DNA of 64,000 bases. It comes from Albula goreensis. Its lineage: Eukaryota; Chordata; Actinopteri; Albuliformes; Albulidae. The notes beneath the pieces were generated by a model that saw nothing but the letters and a program-made list of their open reading frames with translations, ran no database searches and had not been told where the DNA came from. The position numbers and the translations under genes are program-made. Shown here piece by piece: positions 41,912 through 55,986 of this stretch (its first letter is position 1; each line of letters opens with the position of its first letter). Location of the stretch: positions 54,403,680 through 54,467,679 of the forward strand of contig CM040741.1 in assembly GCA_022829145.1 (NCBI GenBank). The letters are read 5' to 3'.

Positions 41912-44900
41912 GTGCCTTTAAGACTGCTTCTGAATACCTGGTTTGCTGTTTACCGGTAGTTGCCTGAAATGCGTAGCTAGAATGAAGGAGTAGTATCCAG
42001 CAACATAAGTATGCTCAGGAACCTTTTCTAGAAAGAATTTTGATCATTATATTTCCCAATTGTTTGGACAAGGTAGTAGACATATAGCTAGATACTATTC
42101 AAGCAAGAAAGTTAGTGAATTTACTCTCCCATATTTACCCTCTATTTACCCTCATCCCCTTAGATTGCTGGAGGTATGGCGAGTTGTGTATCGTCAAGCT
42201 CTGCAGTACCAGGGTGAAATGCTCTCCCAGATGAGCCATGCCAATTTCACTGCTGAGCTGGAGAACATCTCTAAGATTCTGTCCCAGATTCAGCAGATGT
42301 TGCAAGGAGCTGGAGATCAGCTGGGAGGGGCTCCAACACTGCGCAGTGTGGCAGGTCTGAATGTACAGCAGTTCTTCTGCTGCAATTTAAACAATTTAAC
42401 ACTGGCATACTCTTCCTGTCTTCTCTGCATTTCTTCCTCAGTTTTTCTTTGTTCTTTAGTTTTAACTCAGTCAGGTATTGTTTGGGAAAACTTGAATAAG
42501 TGATGGTTTAGTTATCTGGAGATATCGTACCAAGATCATTTTCATGTTGAAAATGTAATGAAGCAGTAGGAACCGAATACAGTATTTCTGTTTGTTAGTG
42601 TCCAGTTACGTTTTCTCCTGATTAAATTCTTTATCATTTATAACTGTTCCTCTGTCCAGAGGGCATCTCATCTCTTACAGATATACTCAGAATCTGCATT
42701 TAATTTTCAATGCCAAATTTGATCTGCAGGGGAAGAACATTTTTTGTTCGGCTCATATGAAGACAGTGCTCAAGTTTGGAGAGCGGAGCTGTGTGCAGAG
42801 AGGGAAAGAGGTAATTGCTATTAAATATTACTGATAAACAGGAAATCATTGTTTATTTAATCAGCGCATGTTCTCTTAAGAAAATGCATTGGGGTAATTC
42901 TGTCATTTGTGTTATATTTATGTGGATTGTTAGAATTATCCATTGTTGCTTTCATTCTAATTATTATATCTGGATATTAGTATATCTGGTCTTTCTGGCT
43001 CTAACCCAGGTGGGACAATGACATGCATAGTAGAGACAAGATACTGTCTGGCCCTACTATATGGACACCTTTTCCAGTATCGGCTACATGAGGCCCTGGG
43101 TCTGTGTGAACACCTTGCAAGACAGTTGGTCCGACAGACGAGGGTGGAGGTAGAGGACAGAGCAGAACCAACGGGTAGGCCCACTGACTCTCTTATTATG
43201 TGAATTAATAACTGCATAGAAATAATTGCATAATTGTATATGCATATACTAGGCACACTAGGTGGTATATTAAAACCTATTTCTAGGTTACACCATACAG
43301 TGAAGAAAATATAATAATATCCTCTCTAGTGTCAGAGTAAATGCATTTAAGTACAAATTCCTACTGCCCTTCAGGAGCCCAAGAAAGACTGAGTCAAATA
43401 GATATTGATAAATAGAAGCAGTAAGAAACTGTCATGACAGATTTAATACAAATTTACTAGAAAAGTTAAATGGAGATATTAAAGGTGTGAGACAAAATAG
43501 TGGTGAGAGTGGGTACATATGTGTAAAATGTGAATTTGCATAAATATCTTCCACTTTTATCACCGTTCGATAAAAATATGTTTGTCGGCCTCTCTGTCTC
43601 CCTCCGTGTCAGAGGAACTAGAGCCACTCACTGTTGCATGGCTGCCCGTGAATGTGGGCCGTGAGGCTGCATGTGCAGTGGTCCAGTCATTCAGCAGGTT
43701 CATGGCTGCTTATTTCACAAACCAGCCGCTGACCATCCTTCCCCCACACTGTGTGGAGGTACTGCCCCCCATGCATCTCCCTCCAGGTGAGTGGGGAATC
43801 ATTTGGTTTTCGACTGCTGAGCATGGTCTATTGAGTTACATGCTCCAGAATTTGAAAATCTTGTTAAAGGCAGTGTGTATCCATGTATTTTCATATCCGT
43901 TTTCCTTGATTCATTTGTTCAGCACAGGGCCAACGCTTGGTACCTCTGTCTCAGAGCATGGTTTTGGGGGAGGTGCATAGGCAGCACCTCTCAGAGGTGT
44001 GGACGGTGGACTACGCTCTGGACCTCCTTCTCCAGGGTGGACTGCTGCCAGAGGCTGTATGGCTGGCTCATTGCCTGGGGGACTGGAAGACAGCTGCTTC
44101 TTTGGGCCTGGCCTACACTATCTACTGCAGGAACTGGTTTGACTTTACCAGGTGAAATATCTACCCCACGGAGACCACATCCATTTGGATTGGTGATGTG
44201 TTAGCTGAAACTGACTGAATTTCTATCATCTCAAGGCTAAAATGGAGAGAATTGTACCTCCCTGAACAACTCCAGCCTAGCTACGTTTTCCAGGACCAGC
44301 TAGAGTATTTGCTGGGCCTAGAAGACGGCCGTTTAGAGGACCAGAGTGGCACAGACAACAAGCTTTACAAATGCTTTACAGGTTTGTGGTCAGAAAACTA
44401 CCTCAAGTCCAAAGCTCATTCAGCTTTTTCCAAAGCTTCTGCTAATTAAATAAATGTGACTAAAACAGTTACAAAGTAGAGAAATCTGAAATTATTTTTC
44501 ATTTACAAACATTCACACAGATTCTATGGAGGAGGAGGACATGGAGCTTTTGCAGATGTCTGTACAGGAGATACTGAAAGCTTCAGTCATGGCGGAGGTG
44601 GACATCATCTCCCAGCCTCTGCACAAGCTGATAGAGGCAGCTAAGGACCTGGCGTCATGTCTGTCTGGCCTAGTACCTCCAGGATTATACCTGCCTGCAC
44701 CTCCATTGTACTGCCCCCAACCAGCTACTGACTCACAGGTGCCCCCTGACCCCAAGCACATGCATACATTCACAAAAGAGAGAATAAAGAGATTGTGTTT
44801 TGACCAGGCATTCAACCTCAGTTCTTTCAAAAGCATCTGAAGGCTATGTGGCAGTGAACCACAAAAAATGAACTCCCAAAAGACTAAATATTGCTGTTTG

Positions 44901-47900
44901 ATTTTGATCTCTCATACAAGGACCCTTTCTCGTTTTGCCCTCAGGTTTCTAAGGAGGATGCTGGGCTGGTTTCAGAAAGGGTGTCCCGTCAGAGCATATC
45001 TGGGGTATTACAGAGGGTGCTGCTTCTGCTACGGTCTGCTCACTGTTCTCTCTCAGCTGCCCAGTTGTACATCACCAACATGCAACAGTGTCGCCAGCTG
45101 CTACACAAGGTTACTCCTGCCCACTTTGCCTTGAGCCCTCTTCTTTCTTTCTTTTCATAAATGTTACAGAGATTGGCTGTAACAAAAACCAGAATGCACA
45201 GGTCCCCTAGGCCTGAGTCTAAAATCCCCTGGTCTATGCTGTCATTCGCACACAGACTCAATGTTATGTTCTGTTTTCAAACATGCAAGAGTAAGATAAG
45301 CCAGGGACAGTTTCCAGAAAGCAAGAATACTAATTCGTTTAACCAGCTTTCCTTTTGTATTTTCTCAGGGAGACTGAGCCAGTTGTTGCCTCACCAGTGT
45401 GGACATCTGGCAGTAGTGTAGCTTGGATTCAGACTCTGTTTACATCTGTTCTCTGTTCACATTCTATGCATTTCTAGCCATGGATGTGTTCTGAAGTGCT
45501 ATAATATGTCAGTTTGTAGTTTATGTGTTGATTGCATTATTTGCCAGAAATGTGTCCAGCCATTGAAGGACTTACCACGTGGGTTATTGGACTTCACTTC
45601 CTGTGGCTTCTTCAGTTCTGGAAACTATCGGGAAGGACACTTGGACACTGTCACATCACATGTTGTAGGTAAGTAGTGTGTAGAACAAGGTGAACCTATT
45701 TCAACAGTACAGATTCGGTGACACCAGGAACAAATATTCTACTTGACCTAATGCCATGAAGGCAAGATTAAGCTGGCTATCATTATTCTTTATGTAACAA
45801 TGAAAGCAGATTGTCCAGCCTCTGTGGAGAAGCCACTGTAAGCTGAACTTGTGACCAGGTAAACTTTTACCTGAATTGATAAAATATTTGTTAGTCTACT
45901 GTAGCACCATAGACAATATGACAGCAAAACTGAATTTAGTTCACTGTGAAATGGAAGATGGAAAGTGTGTTGTGGTTGTTACCAGGTGCTGTAATAAGAC
46001 CTGTGATAGAACTGTGATTCAGCCATTGACAGAAACAGTACAAGGGATGTAAGGACATCTTGTAGTTTACATGTTTTGTGATAATTAAGGTTAAACAAGA
46101 AAAATAAAGTTACTGGGTACTTCCTGTTTAGTTTGCTGTTGATTTAGTATAGTTGGGTCTGTATTGTTCATGAGTTTTAAAATAAGAGTAGATGCAACTT
46201 CCAGTGTCTGTCTGAAAAAAATATTTATTGTAGAAGGTAAAAGATGCTTGAGGAGCATGTGGTCAGCTTGATTCTTTCTTTGCCAGCATGTTTCAGGGAG
46301 CTTTGTGGGCTGTGCTGGATGCTCCATGTCCGGGACCAGCTCTCTGTCTCATGCAGGAAGTACCAGGCTGCAAGGAATCAAGTGAGAAATTCCCAGGTAC
46401 ATTAAAGGGATATACAATAGTAGAAGGATTTGGAGGATGGACCTCAAAGCTTTTCTTAAGTCAAACAGCACCTTTTCAAGGCCTTGACAGTATTGTTTTT
46501 TTCAGGGCTGTGATGGTGTGTGCTACATCAGTGGCAGTGATATGGAGCAATACTGCATGGACACATTGATGTGGGCCTGCCGCCTCCTTCCCTTCTCTCG
46601 TTTCTTGAAGGCAGATGAAATCTTACAGGATCTGGTTCTCAGCTTGGTGTTTGAACTGCCCTCCATCCCTCTGGTAATTTAACTTTGCTAATCAGTACTT
46701 GAAACTGGAGACATTATCAATTGTCTGTACCCTCATGCTGCTGTGGTCTTTGCACTCCAGGTCATAGAAATTCTGGCTCAAGTATTCCCAGAGGAAGAGG
46801 AGTCAGTTCAGGTCTCTCTGAGGGAAAAATATAGTGCACTGCTTCAGAGATTGCGACACTGCACTCTCCCTGGTAAGATTTATTGCACATTAACACTTAA
46901 GCGTCCAATTTAATTCTAATAAAACTGTTGGTGACTTGATGGTTAGCTCATAAATTATACCTAGTCTGCTATGCAAGCTGGTTCTGAGTGGATGTAGTCA
47001 AGAGCCATCTTCCTTGATTCATTTTAAATCATGGTCTGCAATCAAGAAACAGCCTTTCTCTTGCAGAAGAGCATTCATATGGATGACAGTTGCATATCTG
47101 TTTGATCTTTGCAATATCTTGTATGGGAGTATGCAGAGTAGCATGTATCCCTGTCTTTTTCTTCCTCTTTTTTGCTGATAACTCCGTAGGAGATAACACA
47201 AAACTCAACAAATTAGCAATTGAGGATAGGGTGTTTAACAACGAGGCAGTCCTCATTAAACATTAAACCTTTATCCATACCATAAGACCAGTTTTCAATG
47301 TTCTCCCTTTTATACCTGTTTTAGGTGGCCCCAGTTGTGTGGTTTTGTATTTATTTTTCTGCTATCATTACTGTCATCTCCCTTTGTGCATGTAGGTTTT
47401 CATTCTCTCTCCATATTTTTTCATACCTCTTGGTTTTCCTATTACTGTCCATTTCTCTCAGCCTCAGAGTCGGCAGGTCTAAAGGACCAAGAGAGGGAGG
47501 AGATGGTGACAGTTCTGATGCAAGAGCAGCTGAGCCAGAGACGCCGGAAGTGGCACAGAATAGCAAAACATCTGGCCCCCCTCAGAAGGCACATCTGGGA
47601 GAGGCTGGAGGAGGAAGAAGAGGAGGGGACAGGGGCTAACCCCATGTTTGATCGCTTTTCTCTGGGAGCCAGTCTGAGTCGCAGCACTTTGTCTGACTGT
47701 GGACGTTCCCCGGTCCACAGTGATGGAGACAGAGCTGCCACCCCCTCTGACACCCAGGGCAAGTCCTCATTCAGGTAAGAGCAAGACTTGGAAAAAACAT
47801 TGACCAATGTATTCATGCATTATTGTAAATATTTAATGTATAGTTAATTACATCTAATTGAATTACAGTAATCAATTTTTCAAGTTCTTTCCTGTTTCTT

Positions 47901-50900
47901 CTTGTTGTCTTTCAGCAACAAGCAGCCAAGAGAACACTGCAAATCAGACACTATCAAAAGTTCTGACAAGAGAGATAAAAGTAGGCATGCAGAGAGTGAG
48001 GTTGGATGGGGCAGTGTGAAGGAGCCTGACCATGGGTCAGTAGAGAGCCCTGCACAGCCCCCCATTGGAACCTGGGAATTTGAACTATTAGATGAAGAGT
48101 ACCCTCGGTTCCTTGAGCTTTTCCTCAGCTACATACTGGGGAAGGGCCATGCTGAGGGAGATGATTCAGCCCTGCCTCTCTTGAGCTGCTTCTCTCCACA
48201 GCTGCAAGAGAGAGAGTTGCATTCACTGACGTTTGATGTGTTGACTGCTCTAAAACGGCGTCAAACGGAGCAGCGAGATACCGTGGGGAGGAAACATGGC
48301 GCCAGCCATCGACCTGCCCCTCAGTCCCCTCAGCCACCTCCACAGGTGTCCTCCTCTACCCTGAATGTCTCTGTCCAGAGTGAGGTCAAGATCAGGAGTG
48401 GAGTAGCCAGCAATGTCCACCTCCTTCCTGGGCTCAACATGGGAAAGCCCCAAGGATTATTTGGTCTTCGACAACACAGCTGGCCAGTTAGATCAGCTCA
48501 AATGCAAGAGGTGTGGGCTGGTACTGAAGCCAGCCAGAGTTCTACCATGTGGACACCCCAATCAGAATATAAGGCCTTACCTGCCCCAGATACCCTGGAC
48601 CTCCAACAGGAGATGGACCCCAAACTGGAAGCACACTTCCAGGATCTGAGTAGACTGTTGGAATGGATGGTGCGCTGGGCAGACAGGAGGGTGCTGCTTG
48701 GTCATCCTTCTCGAACAAGGAGTAATGGAACTGGAGTGGCTGTTGAGGGTGTGGTGATGCGGGCCAAAACTTCCACCCCGGCCATACTCACTGCCCTGAG
48801 AGTGCTGGAGCGCAGGTACACTCCTGTACTGCTGGGAACAGTCAAGCACTGCCCCTACGTTAAAGTAAGTAGCTTAATTTTTTTGGTTGTGTTTGGACCT
48901 CAATACATTGGAAATCTGCAAAACATCATTTCTTGCTGATTGCCCCTTGTAGTTTTCCAAAACCACACACTCACTTCTAAAAGCCTCAAAGAGAGTTTGA
49001 GATATAGAAAATTAAACTAAGATCAAGAATCAGTGAAGTGCTCTTTAAATTCATAATTTTCTAAGACATTTCTCACTATCGTTTTTCTGTATTATCAACA
49101 TCTGTCTCTTTATTCATTTTTAAGGTCCCAGTGGGGCAGCTTGTGGTTGCCCCGGTACAGCCAGTGAGGATGAAGAAGCTGAAGAGAGAGAGGAGCCGGA
49201 TGGAGAAAAACACCGAATGCCCAGCATCAGCTGTGACCCCCATTATACTTCCTCTCCATGAGACTCCACAGGGCGATGTCTCTGAGTGAGTGCATGACTG
49301 GAGACCTGCACACAAATGCCCAGTGTGGCTGACTGTAAATGTGGATTAGGCAGTTTTAGTGGATATATTCTTAAAATGGTGCAGTCTAAATTGGAGGAAC
49401 TTTTATGTGAATGGGTCTGTTTTGATGTTCATCAAGATCCTTAAGCACTTCTTTGCGATATTTTGCAGAGTATCTGAAGTGGACGAGGTCGAGCCAGAGG
49501 CCGACCTGGGAAGACCATTACATGAAAACAGTCAAGAGGGACTGACACCAGATCCAGAGAATCAGGCAGTGGGAACTCAGGGAGGGTCACTGGATGAAAA
49601 GATAGGCTTTTCTCCTGAGCCAGAGTGTGAGTTATACTGTGCATGAAATACTCATTGTCATATTTATTGACATTCATATTCCTATGTAAGTGCATATGTG
49701 ATAGGGGGGATTTGTGTGCACCATGCTTCAAAGTGTATCCATACTCTGATGGACTAAAAAATGGGATATTTAACAGAATAAATTCATAGACAAGGCCAAT
49801 TCAGTAAAACAATCAAATTAAACTTGTTCATACAATTTTACTAGTTTCCATATGGCTCTGAGCGGCAGTATTTGGTTTGCAAAGCATAAAAAATTTCAAG
49901 GCATGTATTTGTATCCTTATTGTGTGGTGTTGACCGTGTTGATGAACTTCAAGCAAAGAATGCAGCTTTTACACTGTAAAATTTACATAAATGCTATAAA
50001 TCCATTTGGAGAACAATATCTTCTGAGATTTGACTCCTGATATTGTGATCCTGTAGGTGAAAGCAGACTAGAGCTGGCACAGGAAGCAGAAGATTCTGTC
50101 TCATGCATTTCAGTGCAGATCAAAACCTTGCCCAGGGTGTCCAACAGCTTCCAAGACCAGGTATGGTGAAATCAAAAAAGTCGTATCAAGTAGTGAAGTC
50201 AAGACCATTTTTCTTCTGATGTGAATGTTTTGCTGACTATAAGGAAGCATTACAGTTTATTTTTATTTATTTTTTTTAACAAATGTCCATCTCTCTCTGT
50301 ATTTATTTTCACAGACATTAACTCTGGCTGATCTTGAGTCAGAAAGAGAAGAGTCACGTGGAAATGTATCTCAGTTCAGTACTTTTCCCTCATTGTTTGC
50401 ATTTTCCTTGAAATGGAGTCTGATCCATGGCTCTATAGCACACATTCAGTTAAATTACCTAATGTGTTACCCTCTGAGAATGGATCATATTTCATAAAGT
50501 AACTGATATGATTCAGATTTTTTTGATGAAATATTGTCCAATTAAAACAAAACAAAACCGAAGTCATGGTATTAAATTTATCATCAGAATGTGAGTGATG
50601 GCAGTTTCACTTAAACAATGTTACAGTACTGGCCATCATGAAAAGATTATGGAGAGTTATCCTTATCTTTGAAATGTTGTATTAAATTTATACTGTGAAG
50701 AAAGTACTCTGTCACAAGCAGTACAAGTCTTTTCTTGTTGAAGTAAATGGGTTTCTCCTTTTAACAGAGTGGTAGAATCAGGGGGTGAAGAACCCAGCCT
50801 GCTAACCAATGAATCAGCTGACTTGATAGCAGAAGTGGCTGTAATGTAAGTCTGATTTACTTTGCAAGACTTTTTCTTGGCAGTTACAGTCGCTATAGCT

Positions 50901-53900
50901 CATATGCTCAGTGGCCATGTTGTAAGATATTTTTTTCTGTTGAGTATCAATACAATTAAAATTGCACCAAAGGAAGTAGTAAGTAGTATTTCATAAGTCC
51001 TGTGATTCCCCTTTCAATGACATAGAAATGAGCTAAATCACCTAAGACCTCAGTGAGACAAAACATCCATAAAACCGTTTGTGATATGATTCCAGTTGTG
51101 GAAAAAAAGGATTTTTGTCTTCTTCCAAAGCTGAAACCCCTCTCTTGTTCTTTGTTCTGAATTTTCACCTCTACAGCCCAAAAAGAGATGAATCTCCAGG
51201 ACCTGGCCCTGTGCTGGAACCAGATTCTGAGTCACTCCCCATTCACAGTGTACATGCAAACTCTGCAAGCAGTGCACCACAGCAGGGGAGCACCTCTGAT
51301 GCACAGCCTACACTATCGCAGTCAGACCCTGTCAGGCAACTGCTCCCAGATGATTTGTTCAGACTGGTGCAGGTCAATAAAAGTGTATAAGTCTTAACAG
51401 AATACAAAAAAACAAACAACATTCACACTTTGCAGCTGTGATTCCTGACCAGTACCATTTCAATCCTGTCAATTAATAATAACAATTCAAATTCAATGAA
51501 ATAATTAAAATTGCTTCATGTTATTCTTGGAAGATTTAATGACATGAATTAAAATTAATTTATTGATATGATGGGGTTTGATTGGAATTGATTTTGGCCC
51601 TGGTCCTGGCCACACTGGTCATGTTGTGTTTGTATGATTGAAATAATCTTTCAGTGTTAAATATGATTATTGAAGATAATGCTCTTCCTACAGATAGACA
51701 GTGATTTGGTGGCACTTGGTCTTTTTAATTTTTAAAGTAAATTTTTGTGAACACATTAAAAAAAACTGTCACTGCTAATTAAAATTGATAACATTTTTTT
51801 ACTATTGCTTGTTGCATCCCACAAAAAATCTATACAGTCTAACCAGAAAATATATCTAAGTTTTTCTTTGTTTGTCACCATGTAACCTTTCTTATTGCAT
51901 GATGTAATTTTTCTCTTTGCTCTGCTGATTTGTGTCCATTTGCCTTTCTTTTCCCTCTACACCTGGCAGTTACAACAGTTGAGCTTCATCAGCCTCTTAC
52001 AAGCCTTTGGTGGCTCTTTGACCAATCTGCCCCTTGCTCAGCTCAACATGCCCCTGCTAAACCAGACCCAGCAGCTAGTAGCTCCCCTAAGGCAACCCAG
52101 CCAGCAGGCCCCAGCCCATCCAGAACAACACAACTCAGGCCCAGCTACTCTATCCAGTGAGCTGCAGCCCAGAGCAAAAAAGCCTGATGACCAAGGACCC
52201 ATCCACTCTGACAAGCACTACTACTTCAATTCCTGCAATGAGAACCAGGGCGAAAGCAATATTGACAACATCACTGAGGTAATGCACCATGTAACACTTG
52301 GATGTCCAGCATGAAACATGACCTCAATTTTTTTTTTTTTTTTTTTTTACAGATGACCGTATTCTTGGTATGTTTGATGTGGAATTGACACATGACTGTG
52401 ATGTCAGATTAATTGCTGTTGCCTGGGCCTTTTGTAGGATGTTCATGAATTTTCTGACCATCCTGAGGAATCCCGGGGGAGCCAGCCTGAGAGTGAGAAT
52501 TTCATCCCATCCATCTGTGGTCTTAATACTGCCTCCCCTGAGAGCACCCATTTCCTCCCTAGTTTTCACCAGCAGGTTCCAATTCTGTCTCCTACTGGCC
52601 AGTCACAAGAAAGCTCAAGTATTTTCCCTCCAGTGACAAGACTCAAGCTGCTTCAGCTGCAGCCTCCTCAGACCCTGCTGCAGCCCCCTCCTGTCTGCAC
52701 TTCCACAACTCTCCTCCACAGTACTGCTGCTCCTCCCTTGCCAAGAGAAGCATGGGTACAAGATATGACAAGCAGTGCTACCAGGAGAGCTGAACAGACA
52801 CTGCCACCACTCACTATCTCAGCTGGGCAGGATGACCCGGTTACCATGAGGAAGGCAGCAGAGGAGAGGAAGAAACCTGCTGGACAGTTATTCACAGTCC
52901 CTCAGAGGCACACCTCCCATGGCCAGGTGACAAAGACTGCTTGGTCCCTGCCCAAAGTCCCAGAAAGGCCAATGGAGGGAAAAGTGGGAGGTGTACCCCT
53001 CAATCTACTCCTTGCTCCGCATTCCCACTCACCACCCCCACCCCATGGACTCCCTCTGCTTCACTTTCACCATGATCCCAATCCTCTATCTATAGTCTCT
53101 CATATTCCTCCTGCTGCTTCCACCAGACCTCTGATCAGAAAGCACAATCCCAGTCTTCAGTTACTGCAGAGGGATCCTGAACCACCTAGCAAGGTATTGT
53201 AATGCTGGCCACAAAAAACCCCAAAAAACATGCAAACACACAAAGTCAGACACGCTTGCATACTTGAATGAATACAGAAGTAATCACATTGATCATCTTT
53301 TATCATCATGTGACATGTTTATACATGTAACAGTAATGATTGTTTTTCATGGAAATTTCATTTCAACACTGCAAATGTTTTTCTGATCAAATTTTTTTTA
53401 TATTTTTCATGCCAAGTTTTGAATCTTTAAGAATCAACCTTTCTCTAACTGACACATTTATGGGGGACAAAAGAGTGAATTAATTAACTGCAAAATGAAT
53501 AGACTATGGATTACCTCAGAATGAGTCACCAGTAGTGGTTCTCCGCAAGGTTGTTTGTTGTTACCCTTGTTATGGGCCAATATATTATACAACAATGACT
53601 GTCTTAGCAACCATCCAAACAAACTCTTAATTAAATTAGCATAGGACACTGCAAGGCCAGCCTTTTAAGGGCGAAAATAACCACAGCGGCATCTTAGAGG
53701 ACTTTGTGGAGTGGTGTGATAAATCACATATTGAGCCAAAAAGAAAGACGGCCAAGGAGGTTTTATTTGTTTTTAGAGGAATCCATCATTTTCACCAGCT
53801 AAGTCTTTGTCCTTTAGAAAGCTTGTAGCAGTTTGATGCCACCCACTGCGCAGAATTTGAGCCAAGTTATTCATTGCTTCAGTTTCATATACCGAAGCAT

Positions 53901-55933
53901 AAAAGCAACAGGGCCAAAAAGGAATATTGTGGAGATTTAGTCAGGCTTCCCAGCTTATCTCCATACTATGAATAAAATGATATTTAACTGTTTTTTTTTC
54001 TTTTCTTAATTTTCTGATATTGGCTTAGTCTCAGCTGCAAGAAAGCTGCCTGCTTTTTCCCTCAACAGTGATACCTGAGGTCTTACAGCTAATGAAAAAA
54101 ATGCTTGTAGCAGTCACTGTTCCTTGCTAGCTATGTTATTCAGTCAAATCAAATCATTATAGTTAGTTTGGATAAAGTTGAGAATCATTTTGCATGGTCA
54201 GGTGAGCCACAACATTTAAATAGTGATTGGTAACTGTTAAGCTAATTGACTCATAGAAAGTCAGAGCGGGTACAAATTGTAGTTCTCACCTGATTTATAC
54301 AATGTAATCATCCTCATTGCGAACTCCCACAGAATGTAGAGGAAGCAGCCGCAGATATGAGCACAGACATGACATTTACATGGTGACTAGCCTTCAATAT
54401 TTTACAAACAGCAGGTCCGATACCAATCACATATTGCCAACAGAGGACTGCTGAGGCAACAGATGTTCAGTTTATGAAACTGAAGGCACCACGCTGGCCA
54501 GGAGAGGTCACCAGAGAGTGATGATACTGACGAGTTCATGAGATTTTTAAACTTTTGCATACGCTAAAAGTAACTGAATGGTTTGCTCTCTTTCTGTTTG
54601 TGCCACAGGGTTTGCCTCTTACCATCCTTCCGCTTAATGAGCCGCGTCTAATTCCCCTTGATGTCCTGATGGGATGGGAAAAACGGGGTCCAAAGGACAT
54701 TGCAGTGCCCATTATTCAGCATCACTTTCCAACAGATGATACACAAACCGGCCCAGCTGATGCAGCTGTTAGCTCTAGTAAAAGGTGAATATGTGCAAAG
54801 TACTAGGAATTGAATTGAAAAATTAAAAAAATATGAAGTAAGATAATTGCACCCGTGTGGACTATACATGTATATCAAAACAGATTATAACATAGCTTTG
54901 GAAATAATATAAATAGGGCCAGGTTTGACATAATTTGTGAAAGTCAAGATTCGAATGCGTCCAAAACAATCAGGCTACAGGGTTTGTTTTCAATCTTGTG
55001 TTTCCACAGGCAGAAAAGGAGAGATGAGAAAAGGAATATGGGAAAAAACACAGGAGTTACTTTCAAACTGGAGAGCTCCAGTGTCTCTCCAACAGAGGTA
55101 CAATATATGTGTGCTCCTTTAAATTACCATCCTCACATGTTATATCTATGTCTATAATTTTAATATAAGCCTGAAATTGCAGCTGTAAACACGCTGTACT
55201 GTATTCACTTGGTTAAACATATTCTGAAATCTGTGTGTTACACATTATACAGATGTAATGATTTTCTTGGTTGAGTAAATGAAGACATGAAAAGATATTA
55301 TTGCATTTTTTTTGCTGTTTTGTTACTTCAGCCAGAGAGAGTTGAACTATCAGGTTCTACTGTGGAGGAGGCCTTTGTCATACCAACAGGTAAGTACCTC
55401 TATCAGTATAGCCATCATCTATCCATTTGTACATTCATCCACATTCACAACAATTTCAAGTAAGCCTGACAATTTCCAGTAAATATAAGCATAATTCTAA
55501 TAATTATCAAGAGAGCTACCTCACTATTGTTATGCCTCAGCTGTGTACCAGACTTTAAATACTGTTGCAGGGCTGATGAAAACTGTATTGATCTGACTTT
55601 CAATGTGTCGCTTTACCTCTAAGGGTCAATTAGTTCTATGCCTGAGACACAGGATCTGGCCTACAGAGCCCTGTCCACTGCAGCTGAGCTCCACGCCTTT
55701 GCATCCTCACAGAAGAGACCTCCTGAAGTTCATGACATGAGCACAAACACAGAGCCAGGTATTTCAGCCATTCAGGGCCCCATTTCTGTGGTAGGTTGTA
55801 TCAGTCTTATATTTCTCTAGATCATTCGTCATAAATAACCCATCTAGATGCAGGCATTGGCAGATGCTGTGACACTGTGCCCTCTGAATAACCCCGTAAC
55901 AATCTTTGCTTCAGAATAAGATGTGTTCTGTGA

Positions 55934-55986
<53 letters not shown>

